A stretch of DNA of 64,000 bases from Bin55 sp963664665 (GCA_963664665.2 CAXXMH010000004.1:62001-126000), one strand, 5' to 3'; positions 35,100-44,992 are shown, counted from the first letter of the stretch. Made by a program: numbers and translations. Notes: a model not told the origin generated them from the sequence alone.

Positions 35100-36224
35100 G
35101 TGTTGATTGGCGTTCCTAAAGAAATTAAAACGGATGAAAATCGAGTCGGCCTAACTCCAGCAAGTGTCCGAGAGTTTGTGCTTCATGGGCACAGTGTCAT
35201 CGTTGAAGCTGGGTGTGCGTTCAAACTCGGATTGACGGATGAAGAATACCGCGATGCTGGAGCAACGCTAACAAGCGAACTGGACCAATTGTTCGAAGCG
35301 GACATGATTGTCAAAGTAAAAGAGCCTCAACCTGAAGAGGTTGCGCGCTTGCACAAAGGTCAGATTCTCTTTACCTATCTGCATCTTGCTCCAGATCCGA
35401 AACTAACAAGTAATTTAATAAATAGTGAGTGCACGGCGATCGCCTACGAAACCGTGACGGATGGACAAGGTCGACTACCTCTACTCGCGCCAATGAGTGA
35501 AGTCGCGGGTCGTATGTCGGTACAGGCAGGGGCACATGCACTAGAGATAGAACAAGGTGGTCGCGGTACGCTCCTAGGCGGTGTTCCAGGTTCGCAGCCG
35601 GCGCGAGTAGTCGTTTTGGGAGGCGGGGTGGTTGGAATGAACGCTGCTCGAATTGCGCTCGGTATGGAAGCGGACGTCGTCATTTTTGACGTTGATTTGC
35701 GTCGGTTAGCGGAGCTGGAGCTTCTATTTCGACCTGCGCTACACACCCGTTACTCCACTGTCAACTCAGTCCATGAACATGTAGCCGAAGCGGACCTTGT
35801 TATTGGGGCTGTTTTAGTGCCCGGTAGTACGACACCGCGGTTGGTGACTGAGGATATGGTGAAAGACATGCAACTAGGGGCCGTGCTCGTCGATGTAGCG
35901 ATTGATCAAGGCGGGTGTTTCGAGACGTCAAAGGCTACAACTCACTCAGCGCCAATTTTCGTGAAGCATGATGTGGTGCACTACTGCGTCGCGAATATGC
36001 CGGGCGCGGTGGCAAGGACATCGACGTTTGCACTTAACAATGCCACGTTGCCATTCGCACTAGCGTTAGCGGACAAGGGAGTGGGTAGCGCGCTATCAGC
36101 CGATCCGCACCTGCGCGAAGGTCTCAATGTTTATGAGGGATATGTCACTCATGAAGCGGTTGCCAACGCGACAGGTGAAGACTACGTACCTGCGAAGGAG
36201 ATCTTCCCGACACGGCGGAAGTAA
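35100..36224 (+). CDS. ald: Alanine dehydrogenase
   Basis: A 374-residue NAD-dependent enzyme for L-alanine oxidation/pyruvate amination. MLIGVPKEIKTDENRVGLTP opens the protein; catalytic residues are the lysine in VKVKEPQ, the histidine in YLHLAPD and the aspartate in VDVAIDQGG; the Rossmann site is VVVLGGGVVGMNAARIA. The start is GTG at 35100 or TTG three bases later. It stands alone, divergent from the CheA-like gene and upstream of the cytochrome oxidase operon with a 235-base gap. Confidence 0.96.
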   Translation: MLIGVPKEIKTDENRVGLTPASVREFVLHGHSVIVEAGCAFKLGLTDEEYRDAGATLTSELDQLFEADMIVKVKEPQPEEVARLHKGQILFTYLHLAPDPKLTSNLINSECTAIAYETVTDGQGRLPLLAPMSEVAGRMSVQAGAHALEIEQGGRGTLLGGVPGSQPARVVVLGGGVVGMNAARIALGMEADVVIFDVDLRRLAELELLFRPALHTRYSTVNSVHEHVAEADLVIGAVLVPGSTTPRLVTEDMVKDMQLGAVLVDVAIDQGGCFETSKATTHSAPIFVKHDVVHYCVANMPGAVARTSTFALNNATLPFALALADKGVGSALSADPHLREGLNVYEGYVTHEAVANATGEDYVPAKEIFPTRRK

Positions 36225-36321
36225 ACTTCAATCGAAAGTCAGACCGATAATTAAAATTAGCGACCTAAACAATGTCTTTTACTGAGACAGCGTACCGCTT
36301 TAAGTAAATTAAGGTGTGTTA

Positions 36322-36418
36322 CGTTCGTGATTGTCGCTACTACGAACGAGCAGAAACGTCGCTGTTGAGGTACTTGCGAATCGCATTCTGCTCGCTGAGT
36401 TCGCGCTCGTGCGCGAAC
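36322..36418 (+). promoter_or_regulatory. Leader of the cytochrome oxidase operon with three inverted repeats
   Basis: Three perfect inverted repeats follow each other upstream of coxB: CGTTCGT at 36322-36328 with ACGAACG at 36342-36348; CGAGCAGAA at 36347-36355 with TTCTGCTCG at 36386-36394; and GTTCGCGC at 36399-36406 with GCGCGAAC at 36411-36418 (tetraloop TCGT). None is followed by a T run, so they are not simple terminators. They may be operator sites or a folded 5' leader controlling coxB. Confidence 0.5.
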
Positions 36419-36458
36419 GTGCCTAGAGTAGTGCGTAAATTCGCGGAAGCGGAGGACC

Positions 36459-37613
36459 ATGCGAAAGATTCTTGATCATCACGTAGCCATATTGCTTGGG
36501 ATCGTGGTTGTTGGCTCAGTGATCTTCAATGTTTGGAGCCCATGGCAGTTTACGGAGATCGCGTCAAACTGGGAGTTTATTGACTTCACCGTTAAGGTCA
36601 CCTGGTGGATCTGCGGTGTAGCGTTTGTGCTCTTGGGCTTATTTATGGCTTGGGCGATTTGGCGCTACAAGTACCACGAAAGTGGCGAGTCACACTATGA
36701 ACCCGAGCACCCAGTTCTTGAAAGTTGGCTGACGATCATCACCTCAATCGGTGTTGTGATCATGTTGGCGCCGGGTCTGATTGTTTGGGACGATTACGTG
36801 CAAGTCCCGCCAGATGCTATGGAAGTCGAAGTCCTGGGGGAACAGTGGACATGGAAGTTCCGTTTTCCTGGCGAGGACGGCATCTTCGGCACCACATCCG
36901 TTAAGAAGAACGTAGAACGTGGTCCGGATGGTACGACGTTTGAACCAAACATTACATCGCTGAATCCATTTGGGATGCGCGACGGGGATCCTCACGGCGA
37001 GGATGACATCCTGATCGCAAGTAACGTACTCCATGTACCGCTGGACCGTAACATCAAAGTTGTGATGCGATCCAAAGACGTGCTTCATGACTTTTGGGTA
37101 CCTGAAATCCGCGCCAAAATGGACATGGTCCCTGGGATGATCACCTATTTCTGGTTCCGACCGACGCGAACCGGCGAATTTGAAATCCTCTGCGCTGAAC
37201 TATGCGGCCGTAGTCACCACAACATGCGTGGCACGATGTATATCGATACTCAGGAAGACTTCGAAGCATGGTTGGATTCGCAAGTAACCTGGGCCGAGAT
37301 GAAGGCTGGACAGGTACCGGAAGAACCCATCGTTGCGAAAGGCCGGCAGGTTGCAGACCAAAACGGCTGCTTTGCATGTCATTCACTAGACGGTACCTCG
37401 GTAGTTGGACCGACTTGGCAAGGACTGTGGGGACGAGAAGTCGTTCTCGATGATGGCTCTACGGTAATTGCGGACGAGGCCTATATCGTTGAATCGATCG
37501 TTGAACCCAACGTGAAACTCGTAGAGGGATTTGGGTCGGTGATGACCCCGTATGCTTTTGAAGACGACGAAATGGAAGCTCTACTCCGCTTCCTGCAGGA
37601 GACCGCTAAATAA
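36459..37613 (+). CDS. ctaC: Cytochrome c oxidase subunit II with C-terminal cytochrome c domain (caa3 type)
   Basis: A 384-residue subunit II. Two N-terminal membrane helices (about 10-30 and 48-70), then the cupredoxin domain with the CuA ligands H in SKDVLHDFWVP and C-x3-C-x3-H-x2-M in CAELCGRSHHNM, then a cytochrome c domain (about 290-384) with the heme motif CFACH and distal methionine likely in VMTPYAF. This fusion defines caa3-type oxidases. The start at 36459 has GGAGG at 36451-36455. No lipobox or long signal peptide is seen. It accepts electrons from soluble cytochrome c or directly through its own heme and passes them to subunit I. Confidence 0.95.
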   Translation: MRKILDHHVAILLGIVVVGSVIFNVWSPWQFTEIASNWEFIDFTVKVTWWICGVAFVLLGLFMAWAIWRYKYHESGESHYEPEHPVLESWLTIITSIGVVIMLAPGLIVWDDYVQVPPDAMEVEVLGEQWTWKFRFPGEDGIFGTTSVKKNVERGPDGTTFEPNITSLNPFGMRDGDPHGEDDILIASNVLHVPLDRNIKVVMRSKDVLHDFWVPEIRAKMDMVPGMITYFWFRPTRTGEFEILCAELCGRSHHNMRGTMYIDTQEDFEAWLDSQVTWAEMKAGQVPEEPIVAKGRQVADQNGCFACHSLDGTSVVGPTWQGLWGREVVLDDGSTVIADEAYIVESIVEPNVKLVEGFGSVMTPYAFEDDEMEALLRFLQETAK

Positions 37614-37656
37614 AGATGGACCGACGTAACGCTAGCATTTTTGATGAGGAATTCTG

Positions 37657-39393
37657 ATGGCAACAGCTGAAATCCCCTATCAGGAGACCGTGCCGCTTCA
37701 CCATCCAAAGACTTGGATAGGGAAGTACGTGTTCAGTCAAGATCACAAAGTGATTGCAGTTCAATACGGCATCACGGCGATCGCGGTTGGCTTGGTCGCG
37801 CTGTTCCTCTCGGACCTGATGCGTATTCAAATTGCATATCCAGGGTTTATGGAATGGTTCGTCGAGGATTACTACTATCAGGCGATCACCATGCACGGCA
37901 TGATCATGGTGATTTACTTGCTTACAGCATTTCTGTTGGGAGCGTTTGGTAATTTCACCGTGCCGCTAATGTGCGGTGCAAGGGACATGGTCTTCCCCTT
38001 CGTGAATATGCTCAGCTATTGGGTATACCTGATATCGGTGATCATCCTACTACTTGGATACATACCGGGATTAGGTGGTCCAACAGGCGCTGGATGGACG
38101 CTCTACCCGCCGCAGACTATTACTGAAGGTACCCCGGGGGCGGATTGGGGAATCATGACGATGTTGGCATCGCTGGCCGTATTCATCGTCGCATTCACGA
38201 TGGGTGGTCTGAACTACATTACGACCATTCTTCAGGCACGAACACGTGGTATGTCGTTGATGCGCCTGCCTTTAACAGTGTGGGGCATATTTGTTGCCAC
38301 GTTCTTAGGTCTATTGGCGTTCCCGGCACTATTCGTGAGCGCGATCATGATGATCTTAGATTTGAGGATCGGTACCAGTTTCTTCATGCCTGCCATCGTT
38401 TCACTGGGTCAAACACTGGCACACGACGGTGGACAGCCGTTGCTGTTCCAACACTTATTCTGGTTTTTCGGTCATCCTGAGGTCTACATCGTTGCCCTGC
38501 CTGCGTTCGGCGTCGTATCGGACCTGATTTCGGTCCACGCACGTAAAAACATCTTCGGCTACCGACTCATGGTCTGGGCGCTGGTATTTATCGGTATCTT
38601 GTCGTTCATCGTGTGGGCGCACCACATGTTTGTCGCGGGAATGCATCCATATTTCGGGTTCTTCTTCGCGACGACGACCCTCATCATCGCCGTCCCGACG
38701 GCTATCAAGGTCTACAACTGGATTTTGACACTCTGGAAGGCTAATATCAAGTTAACCGTCCCGATGTTGTACGCGCTGTCGTTCGTACTGACGTTCATCA
38801 TGGGTGGCATTACGGGATTGTTCCTTGGCAACGTGATCATTGACATACCGTTATCCGATACGTATTTCGTCGTAGCCCACTTCCATATGGTCATGGGTGT
38901 GTCGCCGATTCTCGCAATCTTTGGGGGCATCTACCACTGGTATCCGAAACTCACCGGTCGCATGCTTAACGACACGGTCGGGAAGTGGCACTTTTGGATT
39001 ACGTTCTTAGGAACGTACATCATCTATTTTCCGATGCACTACCTCGGATTTATTGGGGTTCCAAGACGGTACTACGAGAATTTCGATTCAAGTTTCTATC
39101 CAGCCTCGGCGCAAACGCTGAACGAGATTATCACCTGGACCGCGTTGGTCGTTGGCGTTGCACAGCTGTTGTACATAGGCAATTTGGTCCATAGTTACTT
39201 CTACGGAAAACCAGCCGGTGACAATCCTTGGGGCGCGAATAGCCTTGAGTGGTGTACACCTGATACGCCGCCATCACACGGTAATTGGGGCGATAAGCTG
39301 CCGACGGTCCATCGGTGGGCGTATGACTACAGCGTTCCCGGCTCGGATAAGGATTTCATACCGCAAACGGTCCCACAAGGCCAATCGTCCTAA
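37657..39393 (+). CDS. ctaD: Cytochrome c oxidase subunit I
   Basis: A 578-residue heme-copper oxidase catalytic subunit with 12 predicted membrane helices. Heme and copper ligands: H in TMHGMIMV, H in FGHPEVYIVALP (with the type A1 glutamate E and tyrosine Y), HH in VWAHHMFVAGMHP and HFHMVMG. The D-channel aspartate is in GARDMVFPFVN and the K-channel lysine in PTAIKVYNW. It reduces oxygen to water and pumps protons. The C-terminal 60 residues are hydrophilic. It follows subunit II by 43 bases. No Cox11, Surf1 or heme O/A synthase genes are in the window. Confidence 0.97.
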   Translation: MATAEIPYQETVPLHHPKTWIGKYVFSQDHKVIAVQYGITAIAVGLVALFLSDLMRIQIAYPGFMEWFVEDYYYQAITMHGMIMVIYLLTAFLLGAFGNFTVPLMCGARDMVFPFVNMLSYWVYLISVIILLLGYIPGLGGPTGAGWTLYPPQTITEGTPGADWGIMTMLASLAVFIVAFTMGGLNYITTILQARTRGMSLMRLPLTVWGIFVATFLGLLAFPALFVSAIMMILDLRIGTSFFMPAIVSLGQTLAHDGGQPLLFQHLFWFFGHPEVYIVALPAFGVVSDLISVHARKNIFGYRLMVWALVFIGILSFIVWAHHMFVAGMHPYFGFFFATTTLIIAVPTAIKVYNWILTLWKANIKLTVPMLYALSFVLTFIMGGITGLFLGNVIIDIPLSDTYFVVAHFHMVMGVSPILAIFGGIYHWYPKLTGRMLNDTVGKWHFWITFLGTYIIYFPMHYLGFIGVPRRYYENFDSSFYPASAQTLNEIITWTALVVGVAQLLYIGNLVHSYFYGKPAGDNPWGANSLEWCTPDTPPSHGNWGDKLPTVHRWAYDYSVPGSDKDFIPQTVPQGQSS

Positions 39394-39423
39394 TCGCTAA
39401 TACAAGGTACAGATCAAGCAGAA

Positions 39424-40098
39424 ATGGCTGAAGCTGCACAGACGAATCAGGGTCCACTAACCACGATCGTAGACGACTGGTCGTCAGACGTCACCACCTT
39501 TAAGGCCGTGCCGTGGGGCAAGGCCATGATGTGGATTTTCCTGCTCTCGGACACATTCATTTTCACGTCGTTCTTGGTCAGCTACATGGCCGTAAGAATG
39601 ACGCAAACGGACGCGTGGCCATATCCAAGCGAAGTCTTCTCGCTGGAAGCATTTGGCACACCGGTGCCGTTGCTATTAATCGCGATTATGACGTTCATCT
39701 TGATCACGTCCAGTGGGACCATGGCGATGGCGGTCAATATGGGCTATCGCAAACGTAAAGTTGCGGTGTTTTGGCTCATGTTTGCAACCGCGATGCTCGG
39801 GCTTTCATTCGTCGGCATGCAAGCATTCGAGTGGACAAAGTTGATCGGTGACGAAGGCGTTAAGGCTTGGCAGAACCCGATGGGTGCCCCGCAGTTTGGC
39901 TCGTTCTTTTTCATGATCACTGGGTTCCACGGCTTGCACGTATCGGCGGGCGTGGTCTACTTGCTGCTTGTCGCGATTCGGGTACTACGCGGCAAATATG
40001 ACAACACAAGCTTTGAGATCGTCGAGATTACCGGCCTTTACTGGCACTTCGTCGATCTAGTTTGGGTCTTCATTTTCGCTTTCTTCTATCTCTGGTAA
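39424..40098 (+). CDS. ctaE: Cytochrome c oxidase subunit III
   Basis: A 224-residue five-helix subunit III (the short form without the first two helices). Family segments: GKAMMWIFLLSDTFIFTSFL, FFMITGFHGLHVSAGVVYL and LYWHFVDLVWVFIFAFFYLW at the C-terminus. It stabilises subunit I and proton uptake. It lies 30 bases after ctaD and 17 bases before the subunit IV gene. Confidence 0.95.
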   Translation: MAEAAQTNQGPLTTIVDDWSSDVTTFKAVPWGKAMMWIFLLSDTFIFTSFLVSYMAVRMTQTDAWPYPSEVFSLEAFGTPVPLLLIAIMTFILITSSGTMAMAVNMGYRKRKVAVFWLMFATAMLGLSFVGMQAFEWTKLIGDEGVKAWQNPMGAPQFGSFFFMITGFHGLHVSAGVVYLLLVAIRVLRGKYDNTSFEIVEITGLYWHFVDLVWVFIFAFFYLW

Positions 40099-40115
40099 GG
40101 ATTCACGCTTTAGCT

Positions 40116-40481
40116 ATGGCGGAAGTCGGTCAACAACATCCGATCAAGGTCTACTTTATTGTTTGGGGATTGCTATTTGTTTTTAGCATCGCCTCGTATA
40201 TGGTGGATTTCTACGAATTTAAAGAACACTTACGTTGGTTCTTGATTGTGGTCTTCATGATGCTTAAGGCGGGGTTCATCGTCGCGGTGTTCATGCACAT
40301 GAAATGGGAACGTCCAACCCTGATCACGGCGATCCTCGTACCGCCGCTGGTTCTGCTGGTTTTGATGTACTTGCTCGCATTCGAAGCGGATTACGCATGG
40401 GCCTCTCGCATTGTTTATTTTGGCGGCGAAGTGGAGCCGATTCCTTTGTCACCACCGTCACACGCGGCCGTGCCACACTAG
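40116..40481 (+). CDS. ctaF: Cytochrome c oxidase subunit IV
   Basis: A 121-residue protein with three membrane helices (KVYFIVWGLLFVFSIASYM; WFLIVVFMMLKAGFIVAVFMHM; LITAILVPPLVLLVLMYLLA), the caa3/COX4-prokaryotic pattern with the conserved KAGFIVAVFMHMKWE. The ATG at 40116 is chosen because it starts the protein just before the first helix; the longer in-frame start lies inside ctaE. It completes the four-subunit ctaCDEF operon. Confidence 0.92.
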   Translation: MAEVGQQHPIKVYFIVWGLLFVFSIASYMVDFYEFKEHLRWFLIVVFMMLKAGFIVAVFMHMKWERPTLITAILVPPLVLLVLMYLLAFEADYAWASRIVYFGGEVEPIPLSPPSHAAVPH

Positions 40482-40485
40482 TCGG

Positions 40486-40504
40486 AAGGGCTGAAGCCCT
40501 TTAA
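40486..40504 (+). terminator. Possible terminator of the cytochrome oxidase operon
   Basis: AAGGGC at 40486-40491 pairs with GCCCTT at 40496-40501 around a TGAA loop, 5 bases after the ctaF stop. Only a short T tract follows (TTTAAT), so efficiency is uncertain. Confidence 0.45.
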
Positions 40505-40583
40505 TACGAGTATCTGCTTCGCCGTTTTGATGAGGTGTTGCCATTCTCTATACTCCGCAGCTTTCGTGTCGAGATAGCATTCA

Positions 40584-41963
40584 ATGAGTCAACTTGTCGC
40601 TGACCTAGTCGGAATTGCTGGTTCGGATGGTGTTCTCACCGGTGAGGATGTAAGTTCGCGCGCAGTTGGAATTTGGCGGCCGCAATCTATTCAAGCCCTT
40701 GCAATCGTGCGCCCGCGGACAACTGACGAGGTAAGCGAGATCCTCAAGCTCTGCCACGCGCGAGGTCAGACGGTGATCGCACATGGTGGAAGGACTGGCT
40801 TGGTCGAAGGCGCGGATACTGTCCAGACGGATTTAATTCTGTCGCTCGAACGCATGAACCAAATTGAAAGCGTCGATGTCGTCAATCGGACGATGACCCT
40901 GCAAGCGGGCGTCATGCTACAGGCAGCTCAGGAGGAAGCCGAACGAAACGGGTTACTTTATCCGCTAGATATTGGTGCCCGCGGCAGTTGCACCATCGGT
41001 GGCAACATCGCAACTAATGCAGGCGGTAATCGCGTTATACGTTTCGGGATGACTCGAGACATGGTTCTGGGTACCGAAGCGGTTCTCGCGGACGGAACGA
41101 TCGTGTCTTCGATGAACGAGATGATCAAGAACAACGCCGGATTCGACATCAAACAGTTGTTCATCGGGACTGAAGGTTGCCTTGGAGTCGTTACTCGCGC
41201 AGTCGTAAGACTTAGAGAACTGCCTCGAAGCCAGGAAACTGCGATTGTGGCGGCTGACAGCTTTGAGAAGATGCCGCTCATTCTCAAACACATGGACGCC
41301 TGTTTGGGTGGCACTTTGTCAGCGTTTGAAGTCATGTGGAATGACTTTTATCGTTTGGTGACCACACCACCCGCTAAACAACGACCTCCATTGGAACAGA
41401 GTTACCCGATCTACGTATTGATCGAGACTATGGGAGGCGACCCAGAGAATGACAGGGTGCGATTAGAAGACGGACTTGCAGAAGCATTGGATAAAGGATT
41501 AGCGACCGATGCGACTGTCGCACAAAACGGTGATCAGCGCAAGCAGTTCTGGGCGATGCGCGACGATGTGGAGCAGATATTCCAATATGATCCGGTGTTT
41601 ATTTATGACGTCAGCCTTCAGGTCCCTTACATGGAACGCTATGTCGACGAAGTCAGGGATAAACTACAACGTCGATTTGGACACCATCAGCTATTCACGT
41701 TTGGTCACATGGGTGACGGCAACCTTCACTTTGCAATTTCGGCCGGCGACGACGAGTCGGCACACCATGACGTAAATCTGTGCGTTTATGAACCACTCCG
41801 ACCAATTGGCGGATCTGTGTCTGCCGAACATGGCGTAGGTCTGGAGAAAAAACCCTATCTGGACATCTCGCGAAATAGTATCGAAGTCAACATGATGAGA
41901 ACGCTCAAATCTACGCTTGATCCAAAGGGAATTCTCAATCCCGGTAAGGTATTCGCAGCATAG
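40584..41963 (+). CDS. FAD-binding oxidoreductase, GlcD/D-2-hydroxyglutarate dehydrogenase family (paralogue)
   Basis: A 459-residue relative of the protein at 26316: HGGRTGLVEGADT, IGGNIATNAGGNRVIRFGMT, NAGFDIKQLFIGTEGCLGVV, GHMGDGNLHFAI and SAEHGVGLEKKP, ending in STLDPKGILNPGKV. The two differ in the FAD loop (SGGRTGLSGGAV versus HGGRTGLVEGAD) and in length of the C-terminal domain, so they probably use different 2-hydroxy acids. It lies 100 bases after the oxidase operon and seems to have its own promoter. Electron acceptor is unknown. Confidence 0.9.
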   Translation: MSQLVADLVGIAGSDGVLTGEDVSSRAVGIWRPQSIQALAIVRPRTTDEVSEILKLCHARGQTVIAHGGRTGLVEGADTVQTDLILSLERMNQIESVDVVNRTMTLQAGVMLQAAQEEAERNGLLYPLDIGARGSCTIGGNIATNAGGNRVIRFGMTRDMVLGTEAVLADGTIVSSMNEMIKNNAGFDIKQLFIGTEGCLGVVTRAVVRLRELPRSQETAIVAADSFEKMPLILKHMDACLGGTLSAFEVMWNDFYRLVTTPPAKQRPPLEQSYPIYVLIETMGGDPENDRVRLEDGLAEALDKGLATDATVAQNGDQRKQFWAMRDDVEQIFQYDPVFIYDVSLQVPYMERYVDEVRDKLQRRFGHHQLFTFGHMGDGNLHFAISAGDDESAHHDVNLCVYEPLRPIGGSVSAEHGVGLEKKPYLDISRNSIEVNMMRTLKSTLDPKGILNPGKVFAA

Positions 41964-41985
41964 CTAGTCGGTATCCTGGGCTTTA

Positions 41986-44084
41986 TTAGTCGACACCTGA
42001 AGTCTTACCTTTTACGCGCAAATGCTCCCATAAAAACTGATACTGCAATGCGGACATAAACGCTCGTTGTGTGTTGTCTGCTGCACCTGCGTGCCCGCCT
42101 TCTAGGTTTTCGTAGTAGGTCACGTCTTTCTCTAGTTCACGCATACGCGCGACCAATTTACGAGCGTGTCCTGGGTGAACGCGATCATCAGCTGTAGAGG
42201 TCGTGACGAACAATGGGGATAGTCGCCATCGCTCGCTAGATTGTGGTAGGGTGAGAAGCTCTTAATAAACTCCCACTCTTCAGCAATGTCTGGGTCGCCG
42301 TATTCCGCCATCCAACTTGCGCCCGCGAGAAGTAAGTGGTATCGCTGCATATCGAAGAGGGGAACCGCTGCCACGATCGCACCGAACAGGTCTGGTCGAC
42401 GAGTCAACATGTTTCCCATCAATAGACCGCCGTTGCTTCCGCCCATGGTACCAAGCAGTTGAGGCCGAGTCACGTTTCGAGCAATGAGGTCTTCGGCCAC
42501 AGCGATAAAGTCCTCATAGGCTTTGTGGCGATTTGCCTTGAGCGCAGCGCGATGCCATTCAGGTCCGAATTCACCTCCGCCGCGGATGTTCGCTACGACG
42601 TATATGCCACCTGCTTCTAGCCAAGCAGAGCCTGTTACCTTCTGATAGCCTGGTAGGAGCGAGACCTCGAAACCGCCGTAACCGTATAGTAGCGTGGGTC
42701 TTGGTGACTTGAGTTCAACAGGTCCTACTTGGAAGTACGGGATTCTGGTTCCATCGTCTGAGGTCGCCCAGTGTTGCGAAACTTCGAGTCCGTTCGTATC
42801 GAAGACATGCGGTTCTTGTTTTAGTACTTCGTGAGTTCCGCCGATTTGCCCCAGCGCGAACGTAGGCGGCGTCAGAAAATCGCTCTTCGTCATGAAGTAT
42901 GAGTCGTTCTCACTCTCGTCGACTGGATGGATAGATATGTTTTGAAACCCTTGTGTTGCGCTTAGCGGTTCGATCTGCCATCGGTCGTCGCGAAAGGAAG
43001 CTAATTCAATCTGATTGCGCACGTTTTCCATGACATTCAACAAGATAAAGTTGCGCGTACTGTCGAAGCCAGCTAAGCTCCGGCTGGACGTAGGCTTGAA
43101 CAAGGCGTGGATATGTCGTTCGCCTGCTAAATAGCTGGCGAGATCGGCAGCGAGCAACGAACCACTAGGGTACGTGGTCCCATCAACGACCCAGTCTTTT
43201 TTCGGTGTTATGAGGAGCCATTCGCGGAAAAATGAAGCGTCGGCGTGCGTCGGTTTTTCGATCAAAACCAACTCGTCATCTACGAGCAGATACATATCGG
43301 AATTGAAGAAATCGATTGATCGAACTACGCCAGCGCGTTCGAAGTCCTTCGTTTGGTCCGAGAATCCGAAAATTCCCACGTCAGTGCGCTGACCTTCGAA
43401 GAGAAGCTGTGCTTCCTCGAGCGACTCGTCACGGGACCAGCGTTTGACGAGGCGCGGATAACCAGATTCCGTCAACGAACCGTCGCCAAAGTCCGTTGCG
43501 ACCAAGATTTCGTCCTTGCTCAACCACGAGACGTCGCTCTTAGCCTCAGGCAAGTTAAACCCTTCGGTCACGAACTCAAGCGATGTTAGATCAAACTCCC
43601 GTACTACGGCTGCGTCAGATCCTCCCCTCGAAAGATTCATCAAACTTCGGTCGTAGGTAGGTCTGAGCGCGGATGAACCCTTGTAAACCCAGCTTTCCTG
43701 TTCAGATTCACCGAGTTGATCGATGTCGATGACAACTTCCCAATTTGGAGTTGGTTTTCGATACTCACTCAACGAAGTACGACGAAGGACGCCCCGTTCG
43801 TTTTCCTCGTCTTGCCAAAAGTTATAGTAGAAGTCACCTAGTTTCGAGATGTATGGAATACGGTCTTGTGCGTCTAGTATCGACTTGATTCGCACTTGGC
43901 TAGCGGCGAAATCTGGTGACTGTGCCAATCCATCGATCGCATACGCGTTCATTTCTTTCGCCCACTCGAGTGCGGCTTCGCTATGAACGTCCTCTAACCA
44001 TCGATATGGATCTTGCTCTTCGGCAGGCGTTATGTTGGACATGGCGACGATTGACAGAACATAGACAAGGTTTTGTTTGGACAT
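41986..44084 (-). pseudogene. Prolyl oligopeptidase family protein, broken by a single-base frameshift
   Basis: From the ATG at 44084 the frame codes for an S9A serine peptidase: QDPYRWLEDV at the start, a beta-propeller domain, then TLLYGYGGFEVSLLPGYQ and the nucleophile elbow GTMGGSNGGLLMG. After SPYHNLASDGDYP the frame shifts at 42215-42218 (GGGG on the plus strand) and ends in 22 unrelated codons. The adjacent frame continues the family exactly (FVTTSTADDRVHPGHA, then ENLEGGHAGAA), carrying the catalytic Asp and His, and stops at 41986. One extra base in the 4-base run would restore a protein of about 700 residues. A true pseudogene or a sequencing error in the homopolymer are both possible. 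A hydrophobic N-terminus (KQNLVYVLSIVAMS) suggests export. Confidence 0.88.
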
Positions 44085-44363
44085 GGTTGTAAATAGCGAG
44101 ATCAAAACCAATCGAGGTTGATCGGCAACGGAATATTAGCTGCGTGTGTGCGACATGAGGTTCTCAAAGTTACTTTGGCGTAGAAATAGTCGGCGTATTG
44201 CGTCATCCTCGTATACTCGTTCAAAATGAAACGTTAGAAGACGGGGCTGTGCGCAAACGCGCATGTAAATACGAATCTTGAGTGTTCCTCAAGATCATTT
44301 GGCGGAAGGCGGCGTATTGCTAAAGTTTGTGTTGTGAATTTTCAGGTAGATTGCGATACGAGT

Positions 44364-44984
44364 ATGAAATATTCCATCTCTTTGTTTGTGTTATTGGTGT
44401 TAGCGGGATGTACTTCGGTAACGCCAACGGTCGACATTGGAATCTCACCAACCGGCACTGTGTATACCAATACGGGTGCAGAGATCGACGTAGATGTTGC
44501 AGATAAGACGAGCGCACTTCAACGTTGCAGAGAAATGGGATTTGACGACGTAAGAACCTATCGAGATGTCAAGCGAACCTGCCATGTTGGCATCATGAGT
44601 GGCGTCAACTGCCGCGTTCAGCGCGTCATATTAGATTACGAGTGTGTGGATGAAAGTCAGGATGCCTCCGAGGAGAAAGTCGACGAGGTAGTCATGACGC
44701 TGACGATGGATCATCCCATACCTCTCGCCGTTTTTACCGAAATAGACGTAATGGCACGTTTGCGTAACGAGCATAAAGATGTCGCGAACGCAGTACTTGA
44801 GAATCAAGCAATACGGAATGCGGCCTTAGCGTCGTGTCGCATACACAACGAAAACGTCAATTTCGTGACGCCGATCTCGACAGAAGTCGAGTGTCTTGAA
44901 AGCCGAGCGCAAGCGTGCGTTCGGTATGAAATTCAGAGACGGTTCCGATGTTCAGATACGATGAGTGAATTCTTCAACCGATAG
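44364..44984 (+). CDS. Small lipoprotein of unknown function
   Basis: A 206-residue protein with a clear lipoprotein signal: MKYSISLFVLLVLAGCTS, Cys16. The ATG at 44364 is preferred over the GTG 30 bases upstream because it starts the signal peptide correctly. The mature part has two Cys-rich repeats with similar spacing (LQRCREMGF...KRTCHVG...NCRVQRVILDYEC, and LASCRIHNENV...VECLESRAQACVRYEIQRRFRC), suggesting a duplicated disulfide-bonded unit. I do not recognise the family. No neighbours on the same strand. Confidence 0.75.
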   Translation: MKYSISLFVLLVLAGCTSVTPTVDIGISPTGTVYTNTGAEIDVDVADKTSALQRCREMGFDDVRTYRDVKRTCHVGIMSGVNCRVQRVILDYECVDESQDASEEKVDEVVMTLTMDHPIPLAVFTEIDVMARLRNEHKDVANAVLENQAIRNAALASCRIHNENVNFVTPISTEVECLESRAQACVRYEIQRRFRCSDTMSEFFNR

Positions 44985-44992
44985 GCCATGAC

